Assembly (NCBI GenBank): GCA_003987725.1
Contig: RXJH01000008.1
Span: 186,001-250,000 of the forward strand
Reading direction: 5' to 3'
From: Hyphomicrobium sp.
Lineage (GTDB): Bacteria; Pseudomonadota; Alphaproteobacteria; Rhizobiales; Hyphomicrobiaceae
Length of the DNA stretch: 64,000 bases
In this document: positions 35,693 to 46,132 of the stretch, one piece after another
Numbering within the stretch: the first letter of the stretch is position 1
Layout of the letters: the number at the start of each line of letters is the position of its first letter
Program-made: the position numbers and the translations under genes
Notes under the pieces: generated by a model
The model's database searches: none
What the model was told of the DNA's origin: nothing
The model's input: only the letters and a program-made list of their open reading frames with translations

Positions 35693-36505
35693 TCAGGAAT
35701 AACGTTCTGAAACAATCGCAAGAGCCAGGACATCGACTTGGCGGGCACCGGCCCGTTTCAAGGCCCGGGCTGCGGCCGAAGCCGTTGCGCCGCTCGTGAT
35801 GACATCATCGACCAGAACTATGGCTTTTCCGGAGATATTCGGCAATTCGCGCTCAGGGATGCGGAAAACGCCTGCCACATTTCGGAGGCGCTGCGCCCGG
35901 GTCAGACCGACCTGATGCGGGGTCGAACGGGACCGCACGAGTGCGAACGGATTGACCGGCTTTCCCGACCTCCGTCCGGCTTCCGCCGCCAGAATTTGCG
36001 CTTGGTTAAATCTTCGCGCCAATAGCCGCCAACGCGCCAGGGGCACGGGCACGAGGAGGTCGGCGTCGGCCAGAAGCTCCCGCCCAGCCTCCGTGAGCCA
36101 TCTCCCGAACAGACGCCGCGCGTTATGGCTATCGTGAAACTTGAAGCCGTGAACCAGGACCCGCATCAGCCCGTCAAAGCTGGCGACAGCCCGCGCCCGG
36201 TCGTAGTCCGGCGGATCCGCGATCGCCGCTGCCGAGATCGTGGGCGCGCCGGTATCGATGGCAAGCGGCAGCCCCAGCCGGTCGCAAAGCGGGGGCCGGA
36301 CGAAATTGATCTGCCGCCAGCACGAGGGGCAGAGGGCGTCGTGATCCATGATCCGGACGCGGCAGCCGAGGCAGACGGGAGGCAGCAGCATGTCGAGGGC
36401 GGCGCGTCCGAGCTGGGAGAAAACCCGCGTACGCGAGAGCGCGGCCGACGCGCCGCCCAGTTCGTCGTCCGTGCCGTCTTGCGCAACCGAGTTACTGTTC
36501 GACAT
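35693..36505 (-). CDS. ComF family phosphoribosyltransferase-like protein
   Basis: The 270-aa protein has a Cys4 zinc finger (CLGCRVRIMDHDALCPSCW, residues ~42-60) and a type I PRTase domain with the PRPP loop VLVDDVITSGATASAA near residue 225. ComF proteins act in DNA uptake in competent bacteria; the role in alphaproteobacteria is unclear. The N-terminal ~25 residues are polar and may be over-long. It is divergent from the methyltransferase gene. Confidence 0.88.
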   Translation of the reverse strand: MSNSNSVAQDGTDDELGGASAALSRTRVFSQLGRAALDMLLPPVCLGCRVRIMDHDALCPSCWRQINFVRPPLCDRLGLPLAIDTGAPTISAAAIADPPDYDRARAVASFDGLMRVLVHGFKFHDSHNARRLFGRWLTEAGRELLADADLLVPVPLARWRLLARRFNQAQILAAEAGRRSGKPVNPFALVRSRSTPHQVGLTRAQRLRNVAGVFRIPERELPNISGKAIVLVDDVITSGATASAAARALKRAGARQVDVLALAIVSERYS

Positions 36506-36607
36506 TGCGCAACCCTAGCGCAACGCGCTAACGCCAGCGAGAGCTTCGATGCGGGACCCGGGCAGCAAGTTGCGGGCTAGGGTCTCGCTCTACTGGAAAG
36601 ACGAGCG

Positions 36608-37504
36608 ATGCCCGGCGCACCGCAGATTTTCGACCGCAAATCCATCAGAACCCGGCGTGACCGCATCGCCCAGGCGTCCGGCGGCTCAAACCTTCCGGAC
36701 TTCCTCTTGGAGCGGGTTGCGGAAGATTTCGCCGACCGCCTGTCACTGGTGCGCCGGAACTTTCCGGTTGCCCTCAGTATCGGTGCCTATCACGGGCTCT
36801 TGGCCGAGCGGCTGCGGGCGCTTCCCACAATTGGAACCATCATCGACGTCGAACCGTCCCTCGCGAGCCTCGGATGGGCGCGGGGCCCAAAGGTCGTCGC
36901 CGATGATGAAGCGCTGCCGTTCGCGGCTGCGAGCCTCGATTTGGTCGTTTCCGGCCTCTCGCTGCACTTGGTCAACGATCTACCGGGCGCACTCATCCAG
37001 ATTGGTCGCGCGTTGAAGCCAGACGGGCTTTTTCTCGGCGCTCTGCTCGGTGGGGAAACCCTGAAAGAATTGCGCGAGGCCTGGATTCGTGCCGAGGATG
37101 AGGTGCTGGGTGGTGCCTCCCCGCGCGTTGCTCCTTTCGCCGATGTTCGCGAGCTTGGAGGACTTCTTCAGCGCGCGGGCTTTGCTCTGCCCGTCGCCGA
37201 CAACGACGTGATCGAAGTGACCTACGCGTCGCCCCTTTCGTTGATGCGGGAAATAAAGGCCATGGCGGCGAGCAATCCGTTGAGCGAACGCCGCCGCACG
37301 CCGGTAACGCGTGGCCTTCTGCTTCGCGCGGCGGAAATCTATCAGGAGCGTTTCGGTCGTCCTGACGGCCGCGTTTCGGCGACGTTCGAAATAGTCACGC
37401 TGACGGGCTGGGCGCCTGACGAAAGCCAGCAGAAGCCGCTGCGGCCGGGGTCGGCCCAAGTCAGCCTCAAAGATGTACTGAAGCCTCGCTCAAAAGATCT
37501 CTGA
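36608..37504 (+). CDS. NDUFAF5/BioC-like SAM methyltransferase
   Basis: This 298-aa class I SAM-dependent enzyme resembles mitochondrial NDUFAF5, with the opening IFDRKSIRTRRDRIAQ, a SAM-binding loop in ALSIGAYHGLLAERL, and ADDEALPFAAASLDLVVSGLSLHLVNDLPGAL, described here as residues ~100-130. NDUFAF5 hydroxylates an arginine of a complex I subunit, so respiratory assembly is a possible role. The 3' end overlaps the convergent mutT gene by 38 bp. Confidence 0.85.
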   Translation: MPGAPQIFDRKSIRTRRDRIAQASGGSNLPDFLLERVAEDFADRLSLVRRNFPVALSIGAYHGLLAERLRALPTIGTIIDVEPSLASLGWARGPKVVADDEALPFAAASLDLVVSGLSLHLVNDLPGALIQIGRALKPDGLFLGALLGGETLKELREAWIRAEDEVLGGASPRVAPFADVRELGGLLQRAGFALPVADNDVIEVTYASPLSLMREIKAMAASNPLSERRRTPVTRGLLLRAAEIYQERFGRPDGRVSATFEIVTLTGWAPDESQQKPLRPGSAQVSLKDVLKPRSKDL

Positions 37505-37889
37505 GCCAAGGGATGAGCGGTTCGTCGGCGGGCGGCATCGGATAGCGGTTGAGGTCGAGCGCGCGCACCCATTTCACGGTTTGGCCCTCGCGAGGCGTAA
37601 TCTCGCCGTCCCACGTCCGGCAAATGTAGAGCGGCATCAGCAGGTGGAAATTTTCATACGCATGGCTGGCGAAGTTGAACGGCGCGAGGCATGTCCGGCA
37701 AAGCTCGATGTCGAGTTCTTCCTTGAGCTCGCGGCAAAGCGCGTCTTCGGGCGTTTCGCCGGACTCCACTTTGCCGCCGGGAAATTCCCAGAGACCGGCC
37801 ATGGATTTTCCTTCCGGGCGCTGGGCGATCAGCACCCGCTTATCGTCGTCGATGAGCGCGACGGCGGCGACCAGAACCAATGGCTTCAT
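37467..37889 (-). CDS. mutT: MutT-type Nudix hydrolase
   Basis: The 140-aa nucleotide pyrophosphohydrolase has the Nudix box GGKVESGETPEDALCRELKEEL, with all catalytic Glu residues, near residues 37-60. The opening VAAVALIDDDKRVLIAQRPEGK is typical of MutT, which removes 8-oxo-dGTP. It overlaps the convergent methyltransferase gene at its 3' end and the upstream TPMT-like gene by four bases. Confidence 0.93.
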   Translation of the reverse strand: MKPLVLVAAVALIDDDKRVLIAQRPEGKSMAGLWEFPGGKVESGETPEDALCRELKEELDIELCRTCLAPFNFASHAYENFHLLMPLYICRTWDGEITPREGQTVKWVRALDLNRYPMPPADEPLIPWLRDLLSEASVHL

Positions 37890-38545
37890 GAGCGCCGCCT
37901 CAGCAAGTAGACGGTTTCCGCAAGGCGCGTCACGCCGCGTTTTTTGAGGTTATCGCTGTCCGCGAGACCATCGCGGCTCTCGAGGACTTCGATCTCGAAG
38001 TTATCTCCGTAAAGGCGAAGAACCTCATCCGAGGGAACCGCAAACGGCGGCCCCGTGATCTCGCCTTCCGGATAATCGATCGCGATTAGAAAGATGATTG
38101 CCGCGCGCGGCAGGATCCGTGCGAGCGCCTCGGCGTAAGCAGCGCGCATTTGAGGCGGCAGCGCAATCAGTGCCGCGCGGTCGTAAACCGCCACGACGTC
38201 CTTCAGATCGTCCGCGGTCAACTCGAAAAAATCACCGCAATAAAGCGCGAAGGGCCCTGCAGAAAAAATCTCGAAAACGCCAGCCGACGAGCGGTCCGGC
38301 ACGAGACCCGCTTCCTCGAAAAATTCGCGCACTGCAACGTCCGACAGTTCGACGCCGATGACGCGATGCCCTTGCGTTGCGAGCCAAGCCATGTCGCGGC
38401 TTTTCCCGGCAAGCGGAACGAAGACCGCACTTCCCTGGGGCAATCCAAGTTGTGGCCAAAAGCGCGAGAGCAGCGCATGGATCCGCTGCTGGTGAAATCC
38501 GATCTCCCGGCGCTGCCAGCGCTCGTGCCAGAACGCCTTATCCAT
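37886..38545 (-). CDS. tpm: Thiopurine S-methyltransferase family protein
   Basis: The 219-aa TPMT-family methyltransferase opens MDKAFWHERWQRREIGFHQ. It has the SAM motif VFVPLAGKSRDMAWLATQGHRVIGVELS (described; residues ~41-68) and YDRAALIALPPQMRAAYA. Bacterial members detoxify tellurite, selenite and thiol compounds. It lies 14 bp downstream of argJ and is coupled to mutT, so the three may be co-transcribed. Confidence 0.93.
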   Translation of the reverse strand: MDKAFWHERWQRREIGFHQQRIHALLSRFWPQLGLPQGSAVFVPLAGKSRDMAWLATQGHRVIGVELSDVAVREFFEEAGLVPDRSSAGVFEIFSAGPFALYCGDFFELTADDLKDVVAVYDRAALIALPPQMRAAYAEALARILPRAAIIFLIAIDYPEGEITGPPFAVPSDEVLRLYGDNFEIEVLESRDGLADSDNLKKRGVTRLAETVYLLRRRS

Positions 38546-38559
38546 GGATCCTCAGCTTT

Positions 38560-39807
38560 TCAGCTCCGGTAATCGGCATTGATCGATACGTATCCGTGCG
38601 TGAGGTCGCATGTCCAAACCCGCGCCCCCGATTTGCCAACGCCAACGTCTACGCGAATGAGAATTTCGGAGTTCTTCATGTACGCGGCGACGGTTTTCTC
38701 ATCGTAGTCCTCGGCCCGCTCGCCGTCGCGCGCCACGCAATAAGGGCCGAACCAGATCGAAAGCCTGTCGCGGTTGGCGGCTTCTCCGGATTTGCCGACG
38801 GCCATCACGACCCGCCCCCAGTTCGGATCTTCTCCGGCGATTGCCGTCTTGAGAATGGGTGAATTGGCGCAGGCAAGCGCGATGGTCCGCGCCGCCTGCC
38901 AGGATTTCGCGCCGCCGACTTCGAACGTCACGAACTTCGTCAAGCCCTCGCCGTCCTTGGCGACCTGGATTGCGAGATCGCGCATCAAGTCGAAAAGCGC
39001 CTCGGAGAATGCCTTGAGCTTTTTCGAGTTGGCCTTTGTGATGGGCTTTTGGCCGCGAGCCTCGGCTTTGCCTGTCGCGAACATCAGGCAGGTGTCGCTG
39101 GTCGAGGTATCGCCATCGACCGTCATGCAGTTGAACGTCGTCTCGGCGTGTTCGGCCAAAAGTTCCTGCAAGGCATCGGATGAAATGGCAGCATCCGTGA
39201 AGATGAAGCAGAGCATCGTCGCCATATCGGGCGCGATCATGCCGGCGCCTTTGCAGAAGCCGTTGATCGTGACCTCGACATCGCCGATGAGCGCCGTCCG
39301 CGTCGTGAGCTTCGGATAGGTATCCGTCGTCATGATCGCCCGCGCTGCCTTTTCGAACGCGTCGGGCTCGGTCTCGGTCGCGAGGCCACTGAGAAGATGC
39401 GCGAACTTTTCAGCATCGAGCGGTTCGCCGATGACACCCGTCGAGGCGACGAAAACTTCATGCGGTTTGCAGCCGACAGCCTGAACGGCATGTGCAACCG
39501 TGATGTCCACCGCGTCGCTGCCCTTTTTGCCCGTGAAGGCGTTGGCATTGCCGGAATTGACCACGAGCGCCCGAGCTTCGCCTTTTTTCAGATGCTTGCG
39601 GCAGGCAAGCACAGGCGCGGACGCCGTCTTCGATTGGGTAAGAACGCCGGCGACCGACGTCCCTTCGTCAAGCACGGCCAGCAAAAGATCGGTGCGATCT
39701 TTGTAGCGAATGCCGGCCTCGGCAGTCGCGAACGCGACGCCGTCAATGATGGGCAATTTAGCGAGGGTCTTGGGTGCGAACGGCGAAACGCTCGAGACTT
39801 TGCCCAT
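38560..39807 (-). CDS. argJ: Glutamate N-acetyltransferase / ornithine acetyltransferase
   Basis: The protein is 415 aa from the ATG at 39807, which has GGAGAT at a good distance. ArgJ self-cleaves at the Thr of the [10 protein letters not shown] motif into alpha and beta chains and recycles the acetyl group in arginine synthesis. The oxyanion segment STGVIGEPL and the C-terminal SINADYRS are intact. Whether it is mono- or bifunctional cannot be told from sequence. It is first in an operon with tpm and mutT. Confidence 0.96.
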   Translation of the reverse strand: MGKVSSVSPFAPKTLAKLPIIDGVAFATAEAGIRYKDRTDLLLAVLDEGTSVAGVLTQSKTASAPVLACRKHLKKGEARALVVNSGNANAFTGKKGSDAVDITVAHAVQAVGCKPHEVFVASTGVIGEPLDAEKFAHLLSGLATETEPDAFEKAARAIMTTDTYPKLTTRTALIGDVEVTINGFCKGAGMIAPDMATMLCFIFTDAAISSDALQELLAEHAETTFNCMTVDGDTSTSDTCLMFATGKAEARGQKPITKANSKKLKAFSEALFDLMRDLAIQVAKDGEGLTKFVTFEVGGAKSWQAARTIALACANSPILKTAIAGEDPNWGRVVMAVGKSGEAANRDRLSIWFGPYCVARDGERAEDYDEKTVAAYMKNSEILIRVDVGVGKSGARVWTCDLTHGYVSINADYRS

Positions 39808-39911
39808 AGTGGGATCTCCGATCAGGGTATGAGGCTCCCCTGAAACAGATCGGGCCGCCATAATCAAGCGGCCCGAACAGAACTATGAGACTGAAAGTAA
39901 AAAGCGAAAGA

Positions 39912-40832
39912 TTAGGGCTTCGGAGCCTCGGCCGGCGCATCCTTCGGAGCGTCCTTGGGCGGTTCAGCGGCGGCCGGCTTAGACTGGGCCTGGATCGCCG
40001 CATTGCGAGCATCGACCGTTTTCTTGATCTCCGGATCGACGATCTCGATTTTCGACTTGCCGCGCAGGCCGACCGCCGTCTGTTGTGCCTTCTGGAGAAG
40101 CAGCGACTGAATGATCCGGTCCTTGACGATGTCGAACGCCGGCGGCTGCTTCGTGCGCCGGTCCTCGAGCTTCACGAGGTGCCAGCCGAACTGCGTCTTT
40201 ACCGGATCGGAGACTTCGCCCTTCTTCAGCTTGAACACGATTTCTTCGAACTGCGGCACCATTTGCCCGTGACCGAAGTATCCGAGGTTGCCGCCATCGT
40301 CCTTGGAGCCCGGATCTTTCGAGTTTTCCTTGGCGAGCTGAGCAAAATCGGCGCCCTTGTCGATCTTTTCCTTCAAAGCCTTGGCTTCGTCTTCAGTAGC
40401 GACCAGAATATGCCGGGCCGATACTTCTTCCTCCGGCTTCAAAAGCTTGACTTGATCGTCATAGATCTTGCGCGCATCCGCATCCGTGACCGAAGTCTTG
40501 ATGACTTTTTCGAAATACAGCTCCCGAAGTGCCCGCCGTTTCAAGTAGTTGAGGCGGGTTTCGAAGTCGGCGCCCTGGTTCAGCTTCGCGCCTTCGGCAG
40601 CTTCGGCAAAAAGCTGATTATCGATGAGAAATTCGAGGAGTGACGTGCGCTTCTGGTCCGCCGGCATGGTGCCCATGTCAGAGCCGATTTCGCTCTCCGC
40701 CACAGCAAGATCGCCTTCCGTGATAGGTCTGCCGTCGATCGTGGCGACGACTTTGTCGTCAGCAACCGCCGTCAAGGGTGCGGCAAAGCCCGCCAGCGCG
40801 AAAGTCATGAGAATGAGGGGGATGCGCTTCAT
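39912..40832 (-). CDS. Parvulin-type periplasmic peptidyl-prolyl isomerase
   Basis: The protein is 306 aa from the ATG at 40832, chosen because it gives a clean signal peptide (MKRIPLILMTFALAGFAAPLTAVA). A SurA/PrsA-like N-terminal helical region (~25-135) precedes the parvulin domain (~140-235: VSARHILVATEDEAKAL, GGNLGYFGHGQMVPQFEE, FGWHLVKLEDRR). The C-terminal 60 residues are Ala/Pro/Lys-rich. It likely assists folding of exported proteins and is divergent from secA, which fits an export theme. Confidence 0.93.
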   Translation of the reverse strand: MKRIPLILMTFALAGFAAPLTAVADDKVVATIDGRPITEGDLAVAESEIGSDMGTMPADQKRTSLLEFLIDNQLFAEAAEGAKLNQGADFETRLNYLKRRALRELYFEKVIKTSVTDADARKIYDDQVKLLKPEEEVSARHILVATEDEAKALKEKIDKGADFAQLAKENSKDPGSKDDGGNLGYFGHGQMVPQFEEIVFKLKKGEVSDPVKTQFGWHLVKLEDRRTKQPPAFDIVKDRIIQSLLLQKAQQTAVGLRGKSKIEIVDPEIKKTVDARNAAIQAQSKPAAAEPPKDAPKDAPAEAPKP

Positions 40833-41247
40833 CAGCGTCGGCTCCGCATTGGGGTTGAGGATCTTGAAAACTACCGTCTCGAGCCTCGTTTGGGCACGAC
40901 GGCAACACCGCACTCGGGCGGCCGGCAAGCGCGCTTCGATAGCGGTCCAAGGCACGAAAACCAAGTTAAATCTTGGCCACGAGGAGAAAATCTCCTACGC
41001 CGGAGTTCTAGCGCAGAACATTGACAGTCAGGGGGGCTAGTTCTTATGTCTGCCCCTAATCGCGCCGGGTTTTTTAAGGCCCGTGTCGACCGCGCAAATC
41101 GCAGCGCAGGGGGAACGTTGACGCAGCCGCGGCGGGGAATGTGCCTTGCCGCGTATTTTTTGCTTAAATGCTGCCCTGCGACAGGAAAACTGAGCCGGCC
41201 GCGCCAGGGGGCGTGGCCAAACGAATTTTTTAGGACGGATCTAAAAT
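40833..41247. promoter_or_regulatory. Divergent region between parvulin and secA genes
   Basis: This 415-bp stretch without a gene must hold the promoters of both genes. A TAGGACGG ribosome site lies about 12 bases before the secA ATG. No SecM-like leader frame with an arrest motif was seen. Confidence 0.5.
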
Positions 41248-44199
41248 ATGCTCTCGTTCGGTGGTCTCGCTTCGAAGATTTTCGGTTCCTCGAACGAGAG
41301 GAGAGTCAAAGGCTTTCGCTCGCGCGTCGCGGCGATCAACGCGCTTGAGCCCGAGCTGCAGGACCTTTCGGACGAAGAGCTTAGGGCGCGCACTGAACAG
41401 TTCCGCCAGCAGTTGAACGACGGTAAGTCGCTCGACGATCTGCTCGTGCCCGCATTCGCGACCGTTCGCGAAGCCGCGAAGCGCACGCTCGGCCAGCGCC
41501 ATTTCGACGTCCAGCTCATCGGCGGCATGGTTCTGCATCAGGGCGACATCGCCGAGATGAGAACGGGCGAAGGTAAAACGCTCGTCGCCACACTTCCCGT
41601 GTATCTGAACGCGCTGACCAGCAAGGGCGTGCACGTCGTTACGGTCAACGATTACCTCGCCAAACGCGACGCCGATTGGATGGGGCAGGTCTACCGCTTC
41701 CTCGGTCTCACCGTTGGCTGCATCGTTCACGACATGAGCGACGAGGCCCGCAAGATCGCCTACGCCTGCGACGTGACCTACGGCACGAACAACGAGCTCG
41801 GCTTCGATTATCTCCGCGATAATATGAAGATGAACTACAGCGAGATGGTGCAGCGGCCGCACATCTACGCCATCGTTGACGAAGTCGACTCGATCCTCAT
41901 CGACGAAGCGCGCACGCCCTTGATCATCTCGGGCCCCTTGGACGACCGCGCCGATCTCTATCAGTCGATCGACGAGATGATGAAGCTCGTCACGGCGGAG
42001 GATTTCGAACTCGACGAGAAGCAGCGCCAAGTTTCGTTCACCGAAGTCGGCAACGAAAAGATGGAGCGCGCGCTCGAAGAGGCGGGCCTTCTGAAGGGCA
42101 CGCTCTACGACATCGACAACGTCACGATCGTCCATCACCTCACGCAGGCGCTGAAAGCCCACAAGCTCTTCCAGCGCGACAAGGATTACATCGTCAAGGG
42201 CGGCCAGGTCGTCATTATCGACGAGTTCACCGGCCGTATGATGCCGGGCCGCCGCTATTCGGAAGGCCTGCATCAGGCGCTCGAAGCCAAGGAGAAGGTC
42301 GAGATCCAGCCCGAGAACCAGACGCTGGCCTCGATCACCTTCCAGAACTACTTCCGTCTTTACAAGAAGCTCGCCGGCATGACGGGCACGGCGATGACGG
42401 AAGCCAGCGAGTTCATGGATATCTACGGCCTCGAAGTCATCGACATTCCAACCAATCTGGCGGTCAGCCGTGTCGATGAAGATGACGAGATCTACCGCAC
42501 GCAGCGCGAGAAGCTCGCCGCCATCGTGCAGTCGATCGCGGAAGCCAAAAGCCGTGGGCAGCCGATCCTCGTTGGCACCACCTCCATCGAGAAGTCCGAG
42601 CAGCTTTCAGAGCTTCTGAAGGACCACAAGTATTTCAAGGAACTCGCCAAGCAGCTTGACGAGCAGGCCGCCGCCATCAAACCTGGCAAGGAAGAAGAGC
42701 TCCGGAAACATCTGACCGATATGGCCGCGCTTCTGAAGAAGTTCGCATCCGAAGCGAAGGGCAAGGACGCGCCGATCCCGCATCAGGTGTTGAACGCCCG
42801 CTATCACGAGCAGGAAGCGAGCATCGTTGCCCAGGCCGGGCAGCTCGGAGCCGTGACTATCGCCACCAACATGGCAGGCCGCGGTACGGACATTCAGCTC
42901 GGCGGCAACGCCGAGTTCCGTCTACGCGACTGGATCGTCGAGCAAACGGAAAAGGGCTCGGCCCCGGACGAGTCCGCGATAAGCAGCAAGCGTGCCGAAC
43001 TCGTCACCGACGTCGCTGCCAACAAGCAGAAGGCGCTCGAGGCCGGCGGCCTCTACGTGCTTGCGACAGAACGCCATGAGAGCCGCCGCATCGACAATCA
43101 GCTGCGCGGCCGCTCCGGCCGTCAGGGCGACCCCGGCCGATCCAAGTTCTATTTGGCGCTCGATGATGACCTGATGCGCATTTTCGGGTCCGAGCGCATG
43201 GATAAGGTGCTGCAGACGCTTGGCCTCAAGGAAGGCGAAGCGATTACGCATCCGTGGATGAACAAGTCGCTCGAGACCGCACAGAAGAAGGTCGAGCAGC
43301 GCAACTTCGACATCCGCAAGCAGATCCTGAAATACGACGACGTGATGAATGACCAGCGCAAGGTCATCTTCGAGCAGCGGCTCGATATCATGGGTCAGGA
43401 AGACGTTTCCGAAACGGTCGTCGAGCTTCGTAACGAGCTGATCGACGAGTATGTCACGCGCTTCATTCCGCCGGCAGCCTATGCCGAGCAGTGGGACACG
43501 CAGGGCCTCGCCGGCGAGATCAACAACGTCTTCGATCTCGAGCTTCCGGTGGACGCCTGGGCGGCCGAGGAAGGCATCGCTGACGAAGAGATCAGGGAAC
43601 GCATCAAGGCGGCTGTCGACGCCAAGGCCGAAGCCAAGTCGAACGAACTTGGAACGGAGCTTTATCGCCAGATCGAGAAGATGGTTCTTCTCCAGACGCT
43701 CGATCACCTCTGGCGCGAACATCTCGTAACGCTCGAGCATTTGCGTCAGGTCATCGGCTTCCGCGCCTATGGCCAGCGCGACCCGCTGAATGAATACAAA
43801 TCCGAGGCGTTCATCCTGTTCGAGAACATGCTCGGACGCTTGCGCGAGAACGTGACGGGCCAGCTGATGCACGTCGAACTGGCGCCGCCCGAGGATCAGC
43901 CCGCGCTCCAGCCCGTCGAGCTGCCGCCGATGGAAGCCCACCACGTCGATGCGTCGACGGGCTTCGACGAGTTCTCGCGCGATCCAGAGCTCGCGATGGC
44001 GGATGCCGCCATTCAAGGGGCCCGTGCGCGTCGTGCAGCAGGACCTGAACCCGAGAAGCGCGCGCCGCTGCAGAGCCGTAAAAATGATGGCGCGATCGAT
44101 CCCAAGGACTCCGCAACCTGGGGCCGCGTCTCGCGCAATGCCCTCTGCCCCTGCGGCTCAGGCAAGAAATACAAGCATTGCCACGGCAAAATGGATTGA
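41248..44199 (+). CDS. secA: Protein translocase ATPase SecA
   Basis: The 983-aa motor of the Sec pathway carries Walker A in [17 protein letters not shown] (~residues 103-119), the DEVD-type Walker B in [17 protein letters not shown], and helicase motif [14 protein letters not shown]. The C-terminal zinc motif [14 protein letters not shown] binds SecB or ribosomes. It is about 80 residues longer than E. coli SecA. Part of this is an insertion of ~50 residues (about 459-508) in the second helicase domain, Lys/Glu/Ala-rich and probably helical. A strong terminator follows. Confidence 0.98.
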   Translation: MLSFGGLASKIFGSSNERRVKGFRSRVAAINALEPELQDLSDEELRARTEQFRQQLNDGKSLDDLLVPAFATVREAAKRTLGQRHFDVQLIGGMVLHQGDIAEMRTGEGKTLVATLPVYLNALTSKGVHVVTVNDYLAKRDADWMGQVYRFLGLTVGCIVHDMSDEARKIAYACDVTYGTNNELGFDYLRDNMKMNYSEMVQRPHIYAIVDEVDSILIDEARTPLIISGPLDDRADLYQSIDEMMKLVTAEDFELDEKQRQVSFTEVGNEKMERALEEAGLLKGTLYDIDNVTIVHHLTQALKAHKLFQRDKDYIVKGGQVVIIDEFTGRMMPGRRYSEGLHQALEAKEKVEIQPENQTLASITFQNYFRLYKKLAGMTGTAMTEASEFMDIYGLEVIDIPTNLAVSRVDEDDEIYRTQREKLAAIVQSIAEAKSRGQPILVGTTSIEKSEQLSELLKDHKYFKELAKQLDEQAAAIKPGKEEELRKHLTDMAALLKKFASEAKGKDAPIPHQVLNARYHEQEASIVAQAGQLGAVTIATNMAGRGTDIQLGGNAEFRLRDWIVEQTEKGSAPDESAISSKRAELVTDVAANKQKALEAGGLYVLATERHESRRIDNQLRGRSGRQGDPGRSKFYLALDDDLMRIFGSERMDKVLQTLGLKEGEAITHPWMNKSLETAQKKVEQRNFDIRKQILKYDDVMNDQRKVIFEQRLDIMGQEDVSETVVELRNELIDEYVTRFIPPAAYAEQWDTQGLAGEINNVFDLELPVDAWAAEEGIADEEIRERIKAAVDAKAEAKSNELGTELYRQIEKMVLLQTLDHLWREHLVTLEHLRQVIGFRAYGQRDPLNEYKSEAFILFENMLGRLRENVTGQLMHVELAPPEDQPALQPVELPPMEAHHVDASTGFDEFSRDPELAMADAAIQGARARRAAGPEPEKRAPLQSRKNDGAIDPKDSATWGRVSRNALCPCGSGKKYKHCHGKMD

Positions 44200-44220
44200 T
44201 CGGGAGATCAGCGAAAAAAG

Positions 44221-44246
44221 AAAGGCGCCGAAGGGCGCCTTTTTTG
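44221..44246. terminator. Intrinsic terminator after secA
   Basis: AAAGGCGCC (44221-44229) and GGCGCCTTT (44234-44242) form a 9-bp stem with a GAAG loop, followed by a T run. A-rich sequence on the left makes it usable in both directions. Confidence 0.88.
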
Positions 44247-44297
44247 TTTTCGCGTCTTGTCACCGCCTACCGGATGATCGGTGGCGCGGTAGCCGCC

Positions 44298-44864
44298 CTA
44301 ATGCCCGTTGGACCTGGTCGTTTCCGTCGCCGGTTCGTCATGTCCGGAGGCGATCCGGTCGGACAACGCGAGCAGCACGCTCGATACCACGAACACGACG
44401 TGGATGATGACAAGCCACATCAGCTCCTTCTCACGCTCCGGCGTCACCGTGCTGAGCGACATGAACTGACGCAGAAGCTGCACGGCTGAGATCGCGACGA
44501 TCGAAGACAGCATCTTGAGCTTCAGAGCCGAGAAATCGATTGTGCCCATCCACGCCGGACGGTCGTCGTCGGGTGAATGGTCCATCTTCGAAACGAAGTT
44601 TTCGTAGCCGGAGAAGATGACGATGATCAGCAGCGATCCCGTCAGCGTCAGATCGACGAGCGTCAAGAGGCCAAGGATGACGTCGGACTCGGTGGAATTG
44701 AATGCACCGACGGCGAGATGCGACAGCTCCATCATGAACTTGATCAGGAGAACGACGAGCGACACCGCCAGGCCGAAATAGAACGGCGCGAGAAGCCAGC
44801 GCGACGCGAATAGCCAGCGTTCAGCCCCGATCTCAACGCGCTTCATGAAAGTCTTTTCGGCCAT
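44298..44864 (-). CDS. UPF0114 (TIGR00645) membrane protein
   Basis: The membrane protein is 188 aa from the ATG at 44864, the start that gives the family opening MAEKTFMKRVEIGAERWLFASRW (described). There are about four hydrophobic helices (around 30-55, 70-95, 125-145 and 155-175). TIGR00645/YqhA proteins have no firmly known function. The 26 upstream open codons are unlike the family. It is alone on its strand, 130 bp downstream of the L,D-transpeptidase group. Confidence 0.88.
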   Translation of the reverse strand: MAEKTFMKRVEIGAERWLFASRWLLAPFYFGLAVSLVVLLIKFMMELSHLAVGAFNSTESDVILGLLTLVDLTLTGSLLIIVIFSGYENFVSKMDHSPDDDRPAWMGTIDFSALKLKMLSSIVAISAVQLLRQFMSLSTVTPEREKELMWLVIIHVVFVVSSVLLALSDRIASGHDEPATETTRSNGH

Positions 44865-44994
44865 TTGATCCCCAATCCTTGATTTCGTCTCTCTATCGCA
44901 ATCGTGGCCGTATCGGGCAAGCGCAACACTGTCGCCCTTCAAGCCGCAGAGCTACGTAGGGTTGCGGGACGAAATCCTCAAGCGGTCGAGGAAT

Positions 44995-46023
44995 TTAGCG
45001 GATGAGACGCCATGAGAACATGGGCGGTGGCGCATCACTTTCGAGGCTCGTCTGAAGCTGCGGTATCGGCGACGTCTTCGACTGAGCTGTTTGCGTCTCT
45101 GGCTTCGGCGTGAAAAGCGACGGCGGCGGGACGTTGTTGAGCCACTGCTCCTGCTCACGGATGGAAGCGATCGTCGGCCCGCATGCGTCTATCGGGCCCG
45201 GAAGTTCGCGCGCCCGCGCCTCTTGGAAGATATAGCGGCCGCTGCAAGCTCCGATCAGCGGAGGCCGCTTCGTCCGCTCGAAAAGGTCATACCCTTCTTT
45301 GAGATTGTTCCAGAACGGCGCCCACGGAGAAGCGCTCTGCGCGGCCATATTCGTATCCGTCATACGGAACGGCAAAATATGCACCGGCACCCGCTGTTCT
45401 CCCGCATCGATCGCGGCGATCGTCAGCTGATGGATCTCTTCCGAAACCGGGTTTGTCATCGCGAAGCAGCCGACAGACGAACATCCGCCATGGATGAGGA
45501 TGTCGGAGCCGGTCCGCGCCTGCGATTGGTCGAGAATGTTCGGATAGCCGATGTCGAGCGAGATGGGCCAGCGGCCTACATGCCGGGCCTGCGCGCGCGT
45601 CACGGTGTAGTAGCCTTCGGGCGCCTGCCGGTCGCCGTCGCGAAGCTTCGGCCCGAGCGTGCCCGACCAATGGCAGATAGGATAGGTCGCGAAGAGGATG
45701 AAACCGTCATCCTTCTGCTTCCAGACCTCGAGTTCGGATTCGGCTTTGAAGATGCGGATGAGGATGGGCGACGAGAGCGTCACACCCTTCTCTCTGAGGC
45801 GCTGCTGAAGCACTGCAACGTCGGGCGTTCCGGGAAGCGGAAGCGCACCGGTAGCGGCGGCCCGCTGGCGTTCGATGCGATCGGTGGCGACGTCCTTCAG
45901 TTCGATCGTCAGCGCGTTCGCCGGGCTGATCACATCGAGATCGATCGCGACATGACTGATCGCGACGAGACCGAGGATCATCGCCGCGAAGAGCTTCAGA
46001 CGCGTTGAACCGTACGACACCAT
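44995..46023 (-). CDS. YafK-type L,D-transpeptidase, copy 1
   Basis: The protein is 342 aa from the ATG at 46023, which yields a membrane anchor or signal (LKLFAAMILGLVAISHVAI); an ATG at 46062 is possible. The YkuD-type catalytic domain carries HGGCSSVGCFAMTNPVSEEI, where the second Cys is the nucleophile. The family opening PILIRIFKAESELEVWKQKDDGF also appears in copies 2 and 3. A C-terminal extension of ~110 residues is Pro/Gln-rich. Such enzymes cross-link peptidoglycan or attach or detach proteins. It is last in a tandem row of three. Confidence 0.9.
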   Translation of the reverse strand: MVSYGSTRLKLFAAMILGLVAISHVAIDLDVISPANALTIELKDVATDRIERQRAAATGALPLPGTPDVAVLQQRLREKGVTLSSPILIRIFKAESELEVWKQKDDGFILFATYPICHWSGTLGPKLRDGDRQAPEGYYTVTRAQARHVGRWPISLDIGYPNILDQSQARTGSDILIHGGCSSVGCFAMTNPVSEEIHQLTIAAIDAGEQRVPVHILPFRMTDTNMAAQSASPWAPFWNNLKEGYDLFERTKRPPLIGACSGRYIFQEARARELPGPIDACGPTIASIREQEQWLNNVPPPSLFTPKPETQTAQSKTSPIPQLQTSLESDAPPPMFSWRLIR

Positions 46024-46132
46024 GGACCTGCGACCGGCACCTATCTTTCGCGAGCGGAACATTACCGCTCGGATACCAGATTCGGAGTGACTTTTCGCCA
46101 ACACTTGCGCCGAGAACCACCTCTGTGAACGA

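Noticed and set aside
41230-42273. 347-codon open frame on the minus strand
   Set aside because: It is a mirror of the 5' part of secA and rich in Asp/Val/His, as expected for the complement.
42922-44016. 364-codon open frame on the minus strand
   Set aside because: It is a mirror of secA codons.
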